A DNA stretch of 6,501 bases from Chloroflexota bacterium (GCA_009908585.1 JAAAOZ010000236.1:1-6501), one strand, 5' to 3'. Numbered from the stretch's first letter, positions 1 through 6,168 are shown. Translations and numbers: made by a program. The notes: generated by a model from the sequence alone, not told the origin.

Positions 1-3000
1 CATCGGGGCCGAGGACGGGGTCGCCACCGTAGTCATTCGCGGTGGTGACGCTGCCCGCTCCACCGGTGTTGGTGACCGTGTTACCGTGCCACAAGGTGGT
101 GTTGAGCCCAACCTGGTTCCCTGCCGTGACGGTGATGCCGACGCTATGGTCCGCGACGATGGTGTTGGTCAGCATTACAGTGCTGTAGTTCGGATGTGAG
201 TCGACGACGTGAAGGCCGCTGCCGTCGTCGCCGGTGTTCTGGGCAATAGTGGTGTGCATCATCTGGGCCGAGGCGGCCTGGACGTAGAGGCCGCTGCCGG
301 CCGCGCCGGCCTTGTTCTTGACGATGGCGTTGTTAATCAGTGTCACGTCGCTGGCAGCCAGCCACATCCCACCAGCGTTGTGACCGGCGGAGTTGGCCAC
401 GATTACGTTGCCCTCGATGAGAGCACCATAGCACGAATAGAGCGACAATCCCCCCGCCGCGTGATTAGCCTTGTTGCCTGAGATGATATTGCCTCTGAGC
501 GTCGCGCTACTCGATCCCACAGCGACCCCACCGGAATCCTTGCGGGCCAAGTTATTGGAGATCGTGTTTTCACCAAGCGTCGCCCCGCTATGGTGCAAGA
601 ATGCACCGCCCCCAAAGTCGGCCAGGTTGGCGGCGATGGTGTTCTGGTGCAGGGTCGCGCCGTTGCTCCAGTATAGATACAGGCCGCCGCCGCTATCTTG
701 CGTTGTATTCGATGTGACGGCGTTGCCGGTGATGGTCGCTGCGCTGGTGTTCAGGTAGAGTCCACCGCCGAGCGCAGCGGTGTTGCTCAACACCACGTTG
801 TCGGTGATGACGGCTTTCGCAGTATGGATATAGATGCCGCCGCCGCTGTCGTCCCCCCCGATGTGGCCGCCCAACCCCTGAGCGTTGCCGCCGGTGATGC
901 GCAGGCCTTGGATCGTCGGAGGGATGTCGCCCGTGATGTAGAGCACCCGTCCCGCGTTCTGGGCGTCCAACGTGGTCGGGTGTGCTGCCGGATCAGGCGT
1001 CGTCCAGTTGGTCGTCGTGTAGCCGCCTTGGATGGTCAGGGTCTTGTCGAGATAAATCACCTGGGCCAGGCCATCATAGGTGTTGATGGTGGTGCAGGTC
1101 CCAGCTACCTTGACCAGGTCGCCGGGCTGCGCAGCGTCCACTGCCGTCTGGACAGTGGGATAGGTAGTGGTGTCGTCGTTGATGCGAGCGTGACAGCCGG
1201 TCGACGCGCCCTGGTTGATGATACTCACCGTCCGTTGAGGGATTTGCGGGTCCAAGCCCGCGATGGTCAACGTCTCGGTGAGAGTTTCCTGCAACCACGG
1301 CCCACTACCGACGCGCAGGGTCATCGTCAGTATGTGCCATTGATTGGAACCCACGTCACGCCCCCGCCAGGTTAGCGTCCCGGTACCGGTGGTGACCGTC
1401 CCGATGTCATTCGACCAGTCCTGCAGATCGAGGCCTGTGCCCCAATCCTCCGCAAGCGTGAAGGAGATAACCGCTGTATGGGTTATTCGCACCCGATTGA
1501 CCACTGTCATTACGTCGCCTGACGCGACCGTGAAAGGCCCGGCATCCCAGGGTTGGAAAGCCCCAGCGTTGATGCGCACCCTCTTCCCCCAAGTTGGCTG
1601 GGGCCGGGCGTGCTGAAATTGAAGAACGCGTTCAGGCAGTTGGACTGCCAATCCCTCCACCGTCAGCGTCTCGGTCAACGTGTCCGCGTACTCGGCCGAG
1701 TCGGTCACGTGCCAGGTCTTGGTGAGCGTATGCCAGGCGTTCGGCGCCGCGCCGGACGCGGACCACGTGACCGAGCTTGTCGAGGGAGAGATGTTGCCAG
1801 TGGTGGCCTGGGAGCCGTCCCACGCCAGCGACGGACTCCATGCCTCGCCCAATGTGAAGGAGATGGGCCACGTGGCGGTCACCCATACCCGATCCACGAC
1901 CGTCACCACATCGCCGGGCACGACGCTGAACGGGCCTTCACCGTAATCTTGGAAGGCATCATCATTGACACGCACTGCTTTTACCCAGGTGATATCGGGT
2001 TTGCCGGCGGGGAATTCGTCGGCCCCGATGTCGAATCCGGCCCCCTGAGGACGGACGTCGCCGTCCACATCGACGGTGACCCCAGTATCCACGCCCCGAT
2101 CAATGGCGAAGGAACCGGTGATCAGGTGATAGCCATCGGAACTCAGATCGGGATCTTGATGATAGTCGTTGTCGGAGGAAACGTTGCCGCTCCAGTCGGT
2201 GGCGTTGACGTGCCACAGGGTAGTGTCGAGCGTGACGGTGCTGTTCCCGGTGACGGTGACGCCGACCGTGTGGCTGACGATGATGGTGTTGGTCATTGCC
2301 ACGCTACTGTAATACCAGCCATAGTCGGTGACATGCAGTCCACTCCCGTCCCCACCGCTGTTACGGGCGATGGTCGTCTGTAGCAGCAAGGGCGAGCAGC
2401 TTTTGATGTACAGGCCACTACCTTCAATAATGGCCTGATTGTCGGCGATGACCACGTTGTTCAGGGTAGCGTCACTCTCGTTTTCCATGGACAACCCACC
2501 GCCCCAACCGGCAGTGTTACCTCGGATAATATCGCCATTCAATGTGGGGTTACTTCTTGCCAGTTGCAGCCCACCGCCGTTACCTACCGCCGTATTGCCG
2601 GTGATGACGTTGTTATTGAATGTGGCGTCGCTGCTGAAAACCAATAGCCCACCGCCATGCGTGACAGTGTTGCTGTAAATTAGATTGCCATTCAGCTTAG
2701 CAGGACTTTGATCCAGAGCCACGGCGCCCAGGCTGCCATACGTGCTACCGCTGTTGTTATGGATAACGTTGTTGTTCAACACAGCATGGCTGTTGACCAG
2801 GTACAACCCTGCTCCGTAACCGTCGCCGATGGTATTGCTATAAATCATATTGCCGTTCAGAACCGGTGCGGCGCCCATCATATAGATCCCACCTCCGGCA
2901 TCCCCTGCCGCATAACCACCCAGCCCGGTGGCGTCGCCGCCGGTGATGCGTAGCCCCGCGATAGTGGAAGTGATTGTGCCGGTGATGACCAGCACCCGCC

Positions 3001-3376
3001 CTTGGCCTTGGGCGTCCAGCGTCGTGGGCTGGGTGATGGGATAGGGCGTGATCCAGTTGGTAGTGGCGTAGCCGCCCTGGATGGTGACCGTCTTGCTGAG
3101 GTAGATCACCTGGGTGATGCTCTCACGGACGTGAACGTCGGTATAAGTTCCCTGGGCAACCTTGACCACGTCGCCGGGATTGGCCGCGTCCACCGCTTCT
3201 TGGATGGTAGCGTAATCGCACGTCGGAGAACCGGCCAGGCAGACGGTGATCTCATCCGCTGGGGCGGAGATAGATGCGGCACGGGCGGATAGGCCGCCGT
3301 TCAACACCCAGAGCAAAGCCAACACAAAGCCTACGCTGAAAAAGAACGAAACCATAATCCGTTTAATGTGTGACAT
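1..3376 (-). CDS. Large secreted double beta-helix protein with two DUF11-like repeats (3' end outside window)
   Basis: I checked the minus frame codon by codon: it has no stop from ATG at 3376 to the window edge (1125 codons, incomplete). The start follows AGGAGG with a 10-nt spacer. Residues 1-34 form a Sec-type signal peptide (K5, R6, a hydrophobic run at 7-25, then ARAA); no lipobox is seen. Residues 46-455 form a right-handed beta-helix module. It opens with CDYATIQEAVDAANPGD (53-69), continues with rungs of about 22-26 residues carrying N-x(4)-N-T and GGGL motifs, and closes with D-R-G-V (426-429) and D-I-G-A-D-E-F (ending at 455). Residues 461-587 and 594-720 are tandem DUF11-like repeats sharing PGDVVTVV/SGDVMTVV and TLTETLT. 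From C728 a second beta-helix repeats the first and is cut about 45 residues before its expected end. The role is probably extracellular or cell-surface; no catalytic residues are recognisable. It lies 162 nt downstream of its paralog. Confidence 0.93.
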   Translation of the reverse strand, partial: MSHIKRIMVSFFFSVGFVLALLWVLNGGLSARAASISAPADEITVCLAGSPTCDYATIQEAVDAANPGDVVKVAQGTYTDVHVRESITQVIYLSKTVTIQGGYATTNWITPYPITQPTTLDAQGQGRVLVITGTITSTIAGLRITGGDATGLGGYAAGDAGGGIYMMGAAPVLNGNMIYSNTIGDGYGAGLYLVNSHAVLNNNVIHNNSGSTYGSLGAVALDQSPAKLNGNLIYSNTVTHGGGLLVFSSDATFNNNVITGNTAVGNGGGLQLARSNPTLNGDIIRGNTAGWGGGLSMENESDATLNNVVIADNQAIIEGSGLYIKSCSPLLLQTTIARNSGGDGSGLHVTDYGWYYSSVAMTNTIIVSHTVGVTVTGNSTVTLDTTLWHVNATDWSGNVSSDNDYHQDPDLSSDGYHLITGSFAIDRGVDTGVTVDVDGDVRPQGAGFDIGADEFPAGKPDITWVKAVRVNDDAFQDYGEGPFSVVPGDVVTVVDRVWVTATWPISFTLGEAWSPSLAWDGSQATTGNISPSTSSVTWSASGAAPNAWHTLTKTWHVTDSAEYADTLTETLTVEGLAVQLPERVLQFQHARPQPTWGKRVRINAGAFQPWDAGPFTVASGDVMTVVNRVRITHTAVISFTLAEDWGTGLDLQDWSNDIGTVTTGTGTLTWRGRDVGSNQWHILTMTLRVGSGPWLQETLTETLTIAGLDPQIPQRTVSIINQGASTGCHARINDDTTTYPTVQTAVDAAQPGDLVKVAGTCTTINTYDGLAQVIYLDKTLTIQGGYTTTNWTTPDPAAHPTTLDAQNAGRVLYITGDIPPTIQGLRITGGNAQGLGGHIGGDDSGGGIYIHTAKAVITDNVVLSNTAALGGGLYLNTSAATITGNAVTSNTTQDSGGGLYLYWSNGATLHQNTIAANLADFGGGAFLHHSGATLGENTISNNLARKDSGGVAVGSSSATLRGNIISGNKANHAAGGLSLYSCYGALIEGNVIVANSAGHNAGGMWLAASDVTLINNAIVKNKAGAAGSGLYVQAASAQMMHTTIAQNTGDDGSGLHVVDSHPNYSTVMLTNTIVADHSVGITVTAGNQVGLNTTLWHGNTVTNTGGAGSVTTANDYGGDPVLGPD

Positions 3377-3386
3377 CAGAAGATAT

Positions 3387-3392
3387 CCTCCT
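3387..3392 (-). promoter_or_regulatory. Ribosome binding site of the large beta-helix gene
   Basis: On the minus strand AGGAGG lies 10 nt before the ATG at 3376. It is a near-perfect Shine-Dalgarno sequence and fixes the start, because the protein from that ATG immediately gives a signal peptide. Confidence 0.8.
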
Positions 3393-3413
3393 ATTCTCAC
3401 TTGATGAGATGTT

Positions 3414-3441
3414 ATTACAGCCTACTCCCGCCGGACCACAA
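3414..3441 (-). promoter_or_regulatory. Candidate sigma70-type promoter for the large beta-helix gene
   Basis: On the minus strand TTGTGG (3441-3436) is followed by a 16-nt spacer and TGTAAT (3419-3414). The -10 matches TATAAT at 5 of 6 positions; the -35 keeps only TTG. A transcript from here would have a 5' leader of about 30 nt ending in the AGGAGG site. This would let the second gene be expressed independently of its upstream paralog. The call rests on motif reading only. The rest of the 162-nt gap holds a tandem 8-mer (GCTCGCAC at 3448-3463) with a short palindrome and no clear terminator. Confidence 0.35.
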
Positions 3442-3538
3442 TTCGTCGCTCGCACGCTCGCACGAGCATGGTTTGCGCGGACTGTGGCCCACGCTGAACG
3501 GGCAGGTTGAGCAGCAGTTACGATAAGACGGTGTATGG

Positions 3539-4942
3539 TTAATCTTGACGCATAACGAGGGGCAAATAGATGAGGCGAAACCTCGACCGCTCATCGGCGC
3601 CGATGTCATACGCGCCCTCTATAGGGCGCTTGTCTCCATCGATGTCGGTGGTGACGCCGGCGTTCACGCCTCGATCGAGGGCCGCCGAGTCGCTCTTCAG
3701 ATGATAACCGTCGGCAGTGAAGGCTGGATCGCCAGAGTGATCGTTGGTGTGGTCGATGAGACCCGCGCCCGCCCGGTCGGTGACATTAGCGTGCCACAGG
3801 GTGGCCTCCAGAGTCGCGGTGCAGCCGCTTGCCACGGTGATGCCGATCGTGTGTCCCATCAGGATGGTATTGGTCATCAAGATACTGCTGACGTCGCCAG
3901 TGCCGGGATTGCTGGTGTCATCGACCACAGTGACACCACTTCCATCCCCCGTGCTACCGCCCGAATTGCGGGCAATGGTTGTGTGGATCAATCGTGGCGC
4001 CGCTCCTTGGGCGACGCAGACGCCGGCGCCGCGCCACGTCCCCTCATTGTCGATGATGACGTTGTTGACAAGGCGCGATTCGCTATCCCAAAAGTATAGG
4101 CCGCCACCGCTTGAGGCGGTGTTCCCCCCGATGACGTTGCGCTCCAGTGTGAGGCTGCTGTTGATGACGTAGACACCGCCGCCAAATCCGGCCTCGTTGT
4201 CGGTGATGGTGTTACCTCTCAGGGTGACGTCATTGCCCGAGATATATACCCCGCCACCGTCATACTCGGTCTTGTTGTTTTGGATGGTATTACCTTCCAC
4301 TATGGGAGTACCGCCGTTCAATTCAACGCCCCCGCCGCTGCCGACGCTGGCTGTGTTACTCAAGATGTCGTTATTGATCAACCGGGCGGCGCTCCAAGAC
4401 AAGTACAGCCCGCCGCCATAATAGTCGGCAGTGTTGGAATAGATCAGGTTGCCGCTGATGATCCCGCCAGCGTCTTCCACATAGACCCCAGCTCCTTTGT
4501 CCAATGGATCAGGCGCCGCGCCGCCGGTGATACGCAGCCCCTCAATGGTCGGGCTGATGCCGCTGCCGACGATGACGAGCACCCGGCCTTGTCCCTGGGC
4601 GTCCACCGTGGTGGGGTAGGAGAGAGGGTTCTGGGCGCTGAAATCATCGTTGTATCCTCCGCGCAACGTGATTGACTTGCTGATATAAACCACTTGAGTG
4701 ATGCCAGCCTGGGCGTGGACGCCGTTATAGACCCCTTGGGCGATTTGTATCACCTCGCCGGGCGTTGCTGCATCTACCGCATTTTGGATGGACGAGAAAG
4801 CACACCCGCTGGGACAGACCTGGATCCCTGCCCTGGGGGCCGCCTGGGCTGTCGGCTCACCGTTCAGCCCCCAGAGCAGCGCCAGCGCGGCAGCGCAGGC
4901 CACCATCACAACGCCTCCCAAATTGATCATTGGCTTATGCAT
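3539..4942 (-). CDS. Secreted right-handed beta-helix protein (467 aa)
   Basis: This is a complete gene; ATG at 4942 follows AAGGAG with an 8-nt spacer. The signal peptide covers about residues 1-34 (hydrophobic 9-26, cleavage near AQA-AP). C43 and C47 open the mature module, followed by FSSIQNAVDAATPGEVIQIA (49-68), a pectate-lyase-like/DUF1565-type first strand. Rungs of 22-26 residues follow, with N-x(4)-N-T/E and GGG(L/V)Y (for example 175-180, 229-233, 254-258 and 279-283). The helix ends with TTIARNSGG (321-329), TLWHAN (381-386), D-R-G-V (423-426) and YDIGADE (445-451). The last residues, IYLPLVMRQD, form a short hydrophobic tail that I recall from many Chloroflexota exported proteins, where it may be a sorting or anchoring tail. 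No sugar-lyase active site is evident, so an adhesive, structural or surface role is as likely as polysaccharide binding. It is a paralog of the next gene: the signal peptides share LALLW-x-LNG. High confidence in fold and export; function unknown. Confidence 0.93.
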   Translation of the reverse strand: MHKPMINLGGVVMVACAAALALLWGLNGEPTAQAAPRAGIQVCPSGCAFSSIQNAVDAATPGEVIQIAQGVYNGVHAQAGITQVVYISKSITLRGGYNDDFSAQNPLSYPTTVDAQGQGRVLVIVGSGISPTIEGLRITGGAAPDPLDKGAGVYVEDAGGIISGNLIYSNTADYYGGGLYLSWSAARLINNDILSNTASVGSGGGVELNGGTPIVEGNTIQNNKTEYDGGGVYISGNDVTLRGNTITDNEAGFGGGVYVINSSLTLERNVIGGNTASSGGGLYFWDSESRLVNNVIIDNEGTWRGAGVCVAQGAAPRLIHTTIARNSGGSTGDGSGVTVVDDTSNPGTGDVSSILMTNTILMGHTIGITVASGCTATLEATLWHANVTDRAGAGLIDHTNDHSGDPAFTADGYHLKSDSAALDRGVNAGVTTDIDGDKRPIEGAYDIGADERSRFRLIYLPLVMRQD

Positions 4943-4950
4943 ATCGATTT

Positions 4951-4956
4951 CTCCTT
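4951..4956 (-). promoter_or_regulatory. Ribosome binding site of the 467-residue beta-helix gene
   Basis: AAGGAG on the minus strand lies 8 nt before the ATG at 4942. It supports that start over the in-frame Met5, which would remove the polar N-terminus of the signal peptide. Confidence 0.7.
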
Positions 4957-4995
4957 TTCCTTGTACCAGTCTAGGTTTGCCCGTTCCAAGAAAAT

Positions 4996-5051
4996 AAACC
5001 TCCCAAAAACGAGTGGTTTTTCGAGGAACAAGCGTCAGGTTTGGGAGGTTT
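4996..5051 (-). terminator. Long hairpin, possible terminator of the 74-residue gene
   Basis: AAACCTCCCAAA (4996-5007) and TTTGGGAGGTTT (5040-5051) form a perfect 12-bp inverted repeat around a 32-nt loop. Read on the minus strand, the stem is followed by TATTTTCTT, a moderately T-rich tail. It lies 110 nt after the stop of the 74-residue gene and 53 nt before the ATG of the 467-residue gene. It could end the upstream transcript. It could also be a leader structure or operator of the beta-helix gene, since no convincing promoter is visible between hairpin and ATG. The large loop and low stem GC make a classical intrinsic terminator uncertain. Confidence 0.4.
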
Positions 5052-5161
5052 TAAATCCTGGAACTACCTTAGTGGGGCCTCAACGTGCGGCTTCCCAATG
5101 TACCAGTTCCCCAATTTCCTAATCTATCGATTCACGAGCCCGCGAACGTCTCTTGATCAGC

Positions 5162-5386
5162 TCATACTATCCCTCCCTTTTTGTCTGGCTCTGCCTCTGG
5201 GGCCTGCGTTAGCGAGCCGGTGTATCCTTCGATGAAAGACAGTAGATCAACAATGCAATGGAAATAGGATGTGTTTCCTGTGATGGCATGCTGAATCCAT
5301 CCCCGCCAGAAGGGCTGCTCCTTTTCGGCCTGTTCCCACCAGATGCGCACGACGAAAGAATCGCTCCGGTGATCTTCATCGGACAT
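5162..5386 (-). CDS. Small conserved-type protein of unknown function (74 aa)
   Basis: ATG at 5386 is preceded by GGGGAG with a 6-nt spacer, so I prefer it to an in-frame TTG 21 nt upstream, which would add 7 residues. The protein is cytoplasmic, with no signal peptide or membrane segment. The core runs F11-V-V-R-I-W16, then W27-R-G-W-I-Q-H33, then T36-G, Y41-F and D47-L-L-S-F-I52. I recognise this pattern (FVVRIW, about ten residues, WRGW(I/V)xH, then SG...YF...LLxFI) from short hypothetical proteins common in Chloroflexota and some cyanobacteria, usually 60-90 residues long. That is recalled family knowledge with no assigned function. The last 17 residues are polar and probably disordered. 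It stands alone between the mobile elements and the beta-helix genes, so its neighbours do not suggest a role. The spaced pattern of buried aromatic residues argues that it is a real gene rather than a chance frame. Confidence 0.75.
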   Translation of the reverse strand: MSDEDHRSDSFVVRIWWEQAEKEQPFWRGWIQHAITGNTSYFHCIVDLLSFIEGYTGSLTQAPEAEPDKKGGIV

Positions 5387-5392
5387 GCTTTT

Positions 5393-5398
5393 CTCCCC
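5393..5398 (-). promoter_or_regulatory. Ribosome binding site that sets the start of the 74-residue gene
   Basis: GGGGAG on the minus strand, 6 nt before ATG 5386. The alternative TTG at 5407 lies upstream of this site and would place it inside the coding frame. Confidence 0.65.
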
Positions 5399-5614
5399 TT
5401 TCGCCAAGATGAATCGACCACAGCCAGTGTCTGGAAAACGACGCCGCTTCCCAAAATCGCCAACAGTGTACCATATTGGTGTCTATGAATTATCTACGGG
5501 GAGAACGAGGGGGACACAACCTTGGGGACAAATGGGAAGGCGTAAAGCGTATCTGGAAGGCTATGGATGGATCGGGAAGAGGGAAAACTGCGGGGCAAAC
5601 GGGGGATGGTTCTA

Positions 5615-5623
5615 AAATAGGTT
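5615..5623 (+). repeat. Target-site duplication, left copy
   Basis: AAATAGGTT, identical to 5870-5878. It directly abuts the left end of the inner element. Confidence 0.65.
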
Positions 5624-5869
5624 CTAGCTACCGGACACATCTTGATTGAGGGATCTGGAATTTAACCTGGCGTTGCTAATCGGAGCTCTTTACGGGGACT
5701 ATCGTAGACCAGTAGGTCTACTGACCTACGGAAGGACCCTGGAGAGGCCTTTGGCCAACCGTCTGCGTAAGCAGACGGCCTCGTGCATCCGCGAAGGCGG
5801 ATGCTCGGCGCGTAGCGCCTCTCGAAGGGACTTCAGTCGCTGACATTGGAAAAAGTGTCCGGTGGATAG
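5624..5869. mobile_element. Inner MITE-like element (246 bp) with 9-bp target duplication
   Basis: The left end reads CTAGCTACCGGACAC (5624-5638) and the right end, reverse-complemented, reads CTATCCACCGGACAC (5869-5855). They match at 13 of 15 positions, with 9 consecutive perfect. AAATAGGTT directly abuts both ends (5615-5623 and 5870-5878). Terminal inverted repeats plus an exact 9-bp flanking duplication are the signature of a DDE-type transposition event. No protein is encoded, so a transposase acting in trans is needed. The 9-bp duplication and CT start are compatible with IS4-type elements, but that family assignment is a guess. It carries core copy 1. The duplicated 9-mer belongs to the left end of the outer element, so this insertion is the younger one. 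Confidence 0.7.
5689..5842 (+). repeat. 154-bp structured repeat core, copy 1
   Basis: This copy is identical to 5907-6060 except for 11 substitutions, all within 5762-5784. In order it holds two overlapping 7-bp hairpins (5704-5721 and 5712-5729, mutually exclusive); GGCC-TTT-GGCC (5746-5756); an 8-bp stem with loop GTAA (5759-5778); an 8-bp stem with loop GAAG (5785-5804); a 5-bp stem with loop GTA (5807-5819); and GACT-TC-AGTC (5829-5838). This is either a structured RNA or a cluster of REP-like palindromes carried by the small element. The strand is arbitrary. Frames crossing it are rich in Arg and look non-coding. Confidence 0.85.
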
Positions 5870-5878
5870 AAATAGGTT
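5870..5878 (+). repeat. Target-site duplication, right copy
   Basis: AAATAGGTT, identical to 5615-5623. It directly abuts the right end of the inner element and forms part of the inverted repeat of the outer element. Confidence 0.65.
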
Positions 5879-5906
5879 GACACTTTGGGGTAATGTTTCT
5901 TTTTCT

Positions 5907-6060
5907 TTTACGGGGACTATCGTAGACCAGTAGGTCTACTGACCTACGGAAGGACCCTGGAGAGGCCTTTGGCCAACCGCCCGCCTACGCGGGCGGAATT
6001 TCGCATCCGCGAAGGCGGATGCTCGGCGCGTAGCGCCTCTCGAAGGGACTTCAGTCGCTG
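5907..6060 (+). repeat. 154-bp structured repeat core, copy 2
   Basis: Second copy, 143 of 154 positions identical to 5689-5842, same orientation, 218 bp further on. The variable hairpin is CCGCCCGC-CTAC-GCGGGCGG (5977-5996). Two T-A pairs of copy 1 are C-G pairs here, so the stem is kept. The remaining differences lie in the loop and the linker up to the next hairpin. Confidence 0.85.
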
Positions 6061-6133
6061 CTCAAGAAGTGTAAACCAATTATCTTGGGAAAATGAACCA
6101 TCCCGCAAACGAGGACAACTAATCTGCCAACTT

Positions 6134-6168
6134 ACCAACCTACCATTGCAACCGCCGACCAACCTACC
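6134..6168 (+). repeat. Short direct repeat ACCAACCTACC at the 3' end of the HTH gene
   Basis: ACCAACCTACC occurs exactly at 6134-6144 and 6158-6168, within a degenerate tract of CCAAC/CCTACC words starting near 6127. The second copy contains the stop codon of the HTH gene. I recall similar AGGTTGGT-type tracts between genes in Chloroflexota; no function is known. Confidence 0.5.

Larger units (their letters stand above)
5603..6104. mobile_element. Outer MITE-like element, interrupted by a second element
   Basis: The ends share a perfect 10-bp inverted repeat, GGGATGGTTC (5603-5612) and GAACCATCCC (6095-6104). Further in, a second inverted block matches 13 of 15: AATAGGTTGACACTT (5871-5885) against the reverse complement of 6067-6081. 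The left second block directly follows the first only after the inner element and one 9-bp duplication are removed (255 bp). This leaves an element of about 247 bp. GCAAACG lies just outside both ends (5595-5601 and 6105-6111; 8 of 9 if taken as 5595-5603 against 6105-6113), consistent with a target duplication. It contains no transposase frame, so it would be non-autonomous. It carries core copy 2. The exact ends are uncertain by one or two bases. Confidence 0.6.

Noticed and set aside
1553..2383. 276-codon plus-strand open frame (and similar plus frames at 698-1375 and 3545-4099)
   Set aside because: They lie opposite the beta-helix genes. The minus frame gives signal peptides, rung periodicity and recognisable motifs; the plus frames give low-complexity Gly/Asp/Val/Arg protein without domains. 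They are antisense shadows caused by GC-rich codon use.
3448..3467. Intrinsic terminator after the 467-residue gene
   Set aside because: GCTCGCAC occurs twice in tandem and ends in a palindrome, but the stem would be only 4-5 bp with a tiny loop and no T-run follows on the minus strand.
3539..4942. Active pectate lyase or other polysaccharide lyase
   Set aside because: The fold type is suggested by the rungs, but no conserved catalytic Arg/Lys or calcium-site motif of those families is evident, so only the fold is claimed.
5408..5594. Additional gene or promoter upstream of the 74-residue gene
   Set aside because: Frames here are short and lack ribosome sites and domain features. GATAAT and TACACT words exist on the minus strand near 5470-5495 but lack a well-spaced -35, so no promoter is called.
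5689..5842. OMEGA/HEARO-type guide RNA of an IscB-like element
   Set aside because: The multi-hairpin shape prompted the idea, but no HNH/RuvC nuclease frame lies nearby and I cannot match a known consensus. A covariance-model search would decide.
5646..5843. 65-codon plus-strand frame and the minus-strand frame 5944-6162 across the repeat cores
   Set aside because: Both run through the hairpin-rich repeats, have Arg/Ser-rich composition set by the palindromes and lack a ribosome site; 5944-6162 also continues into the short-repeat tract.
5689..6060. CRISPR array or tRNA/rRNA
   Set aside because: There are only two 154-bp copies separated by 64 bp of unrelated sequence, with no short repeat-spacer pattern. 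No cloverleaf or rRNA motif was found.
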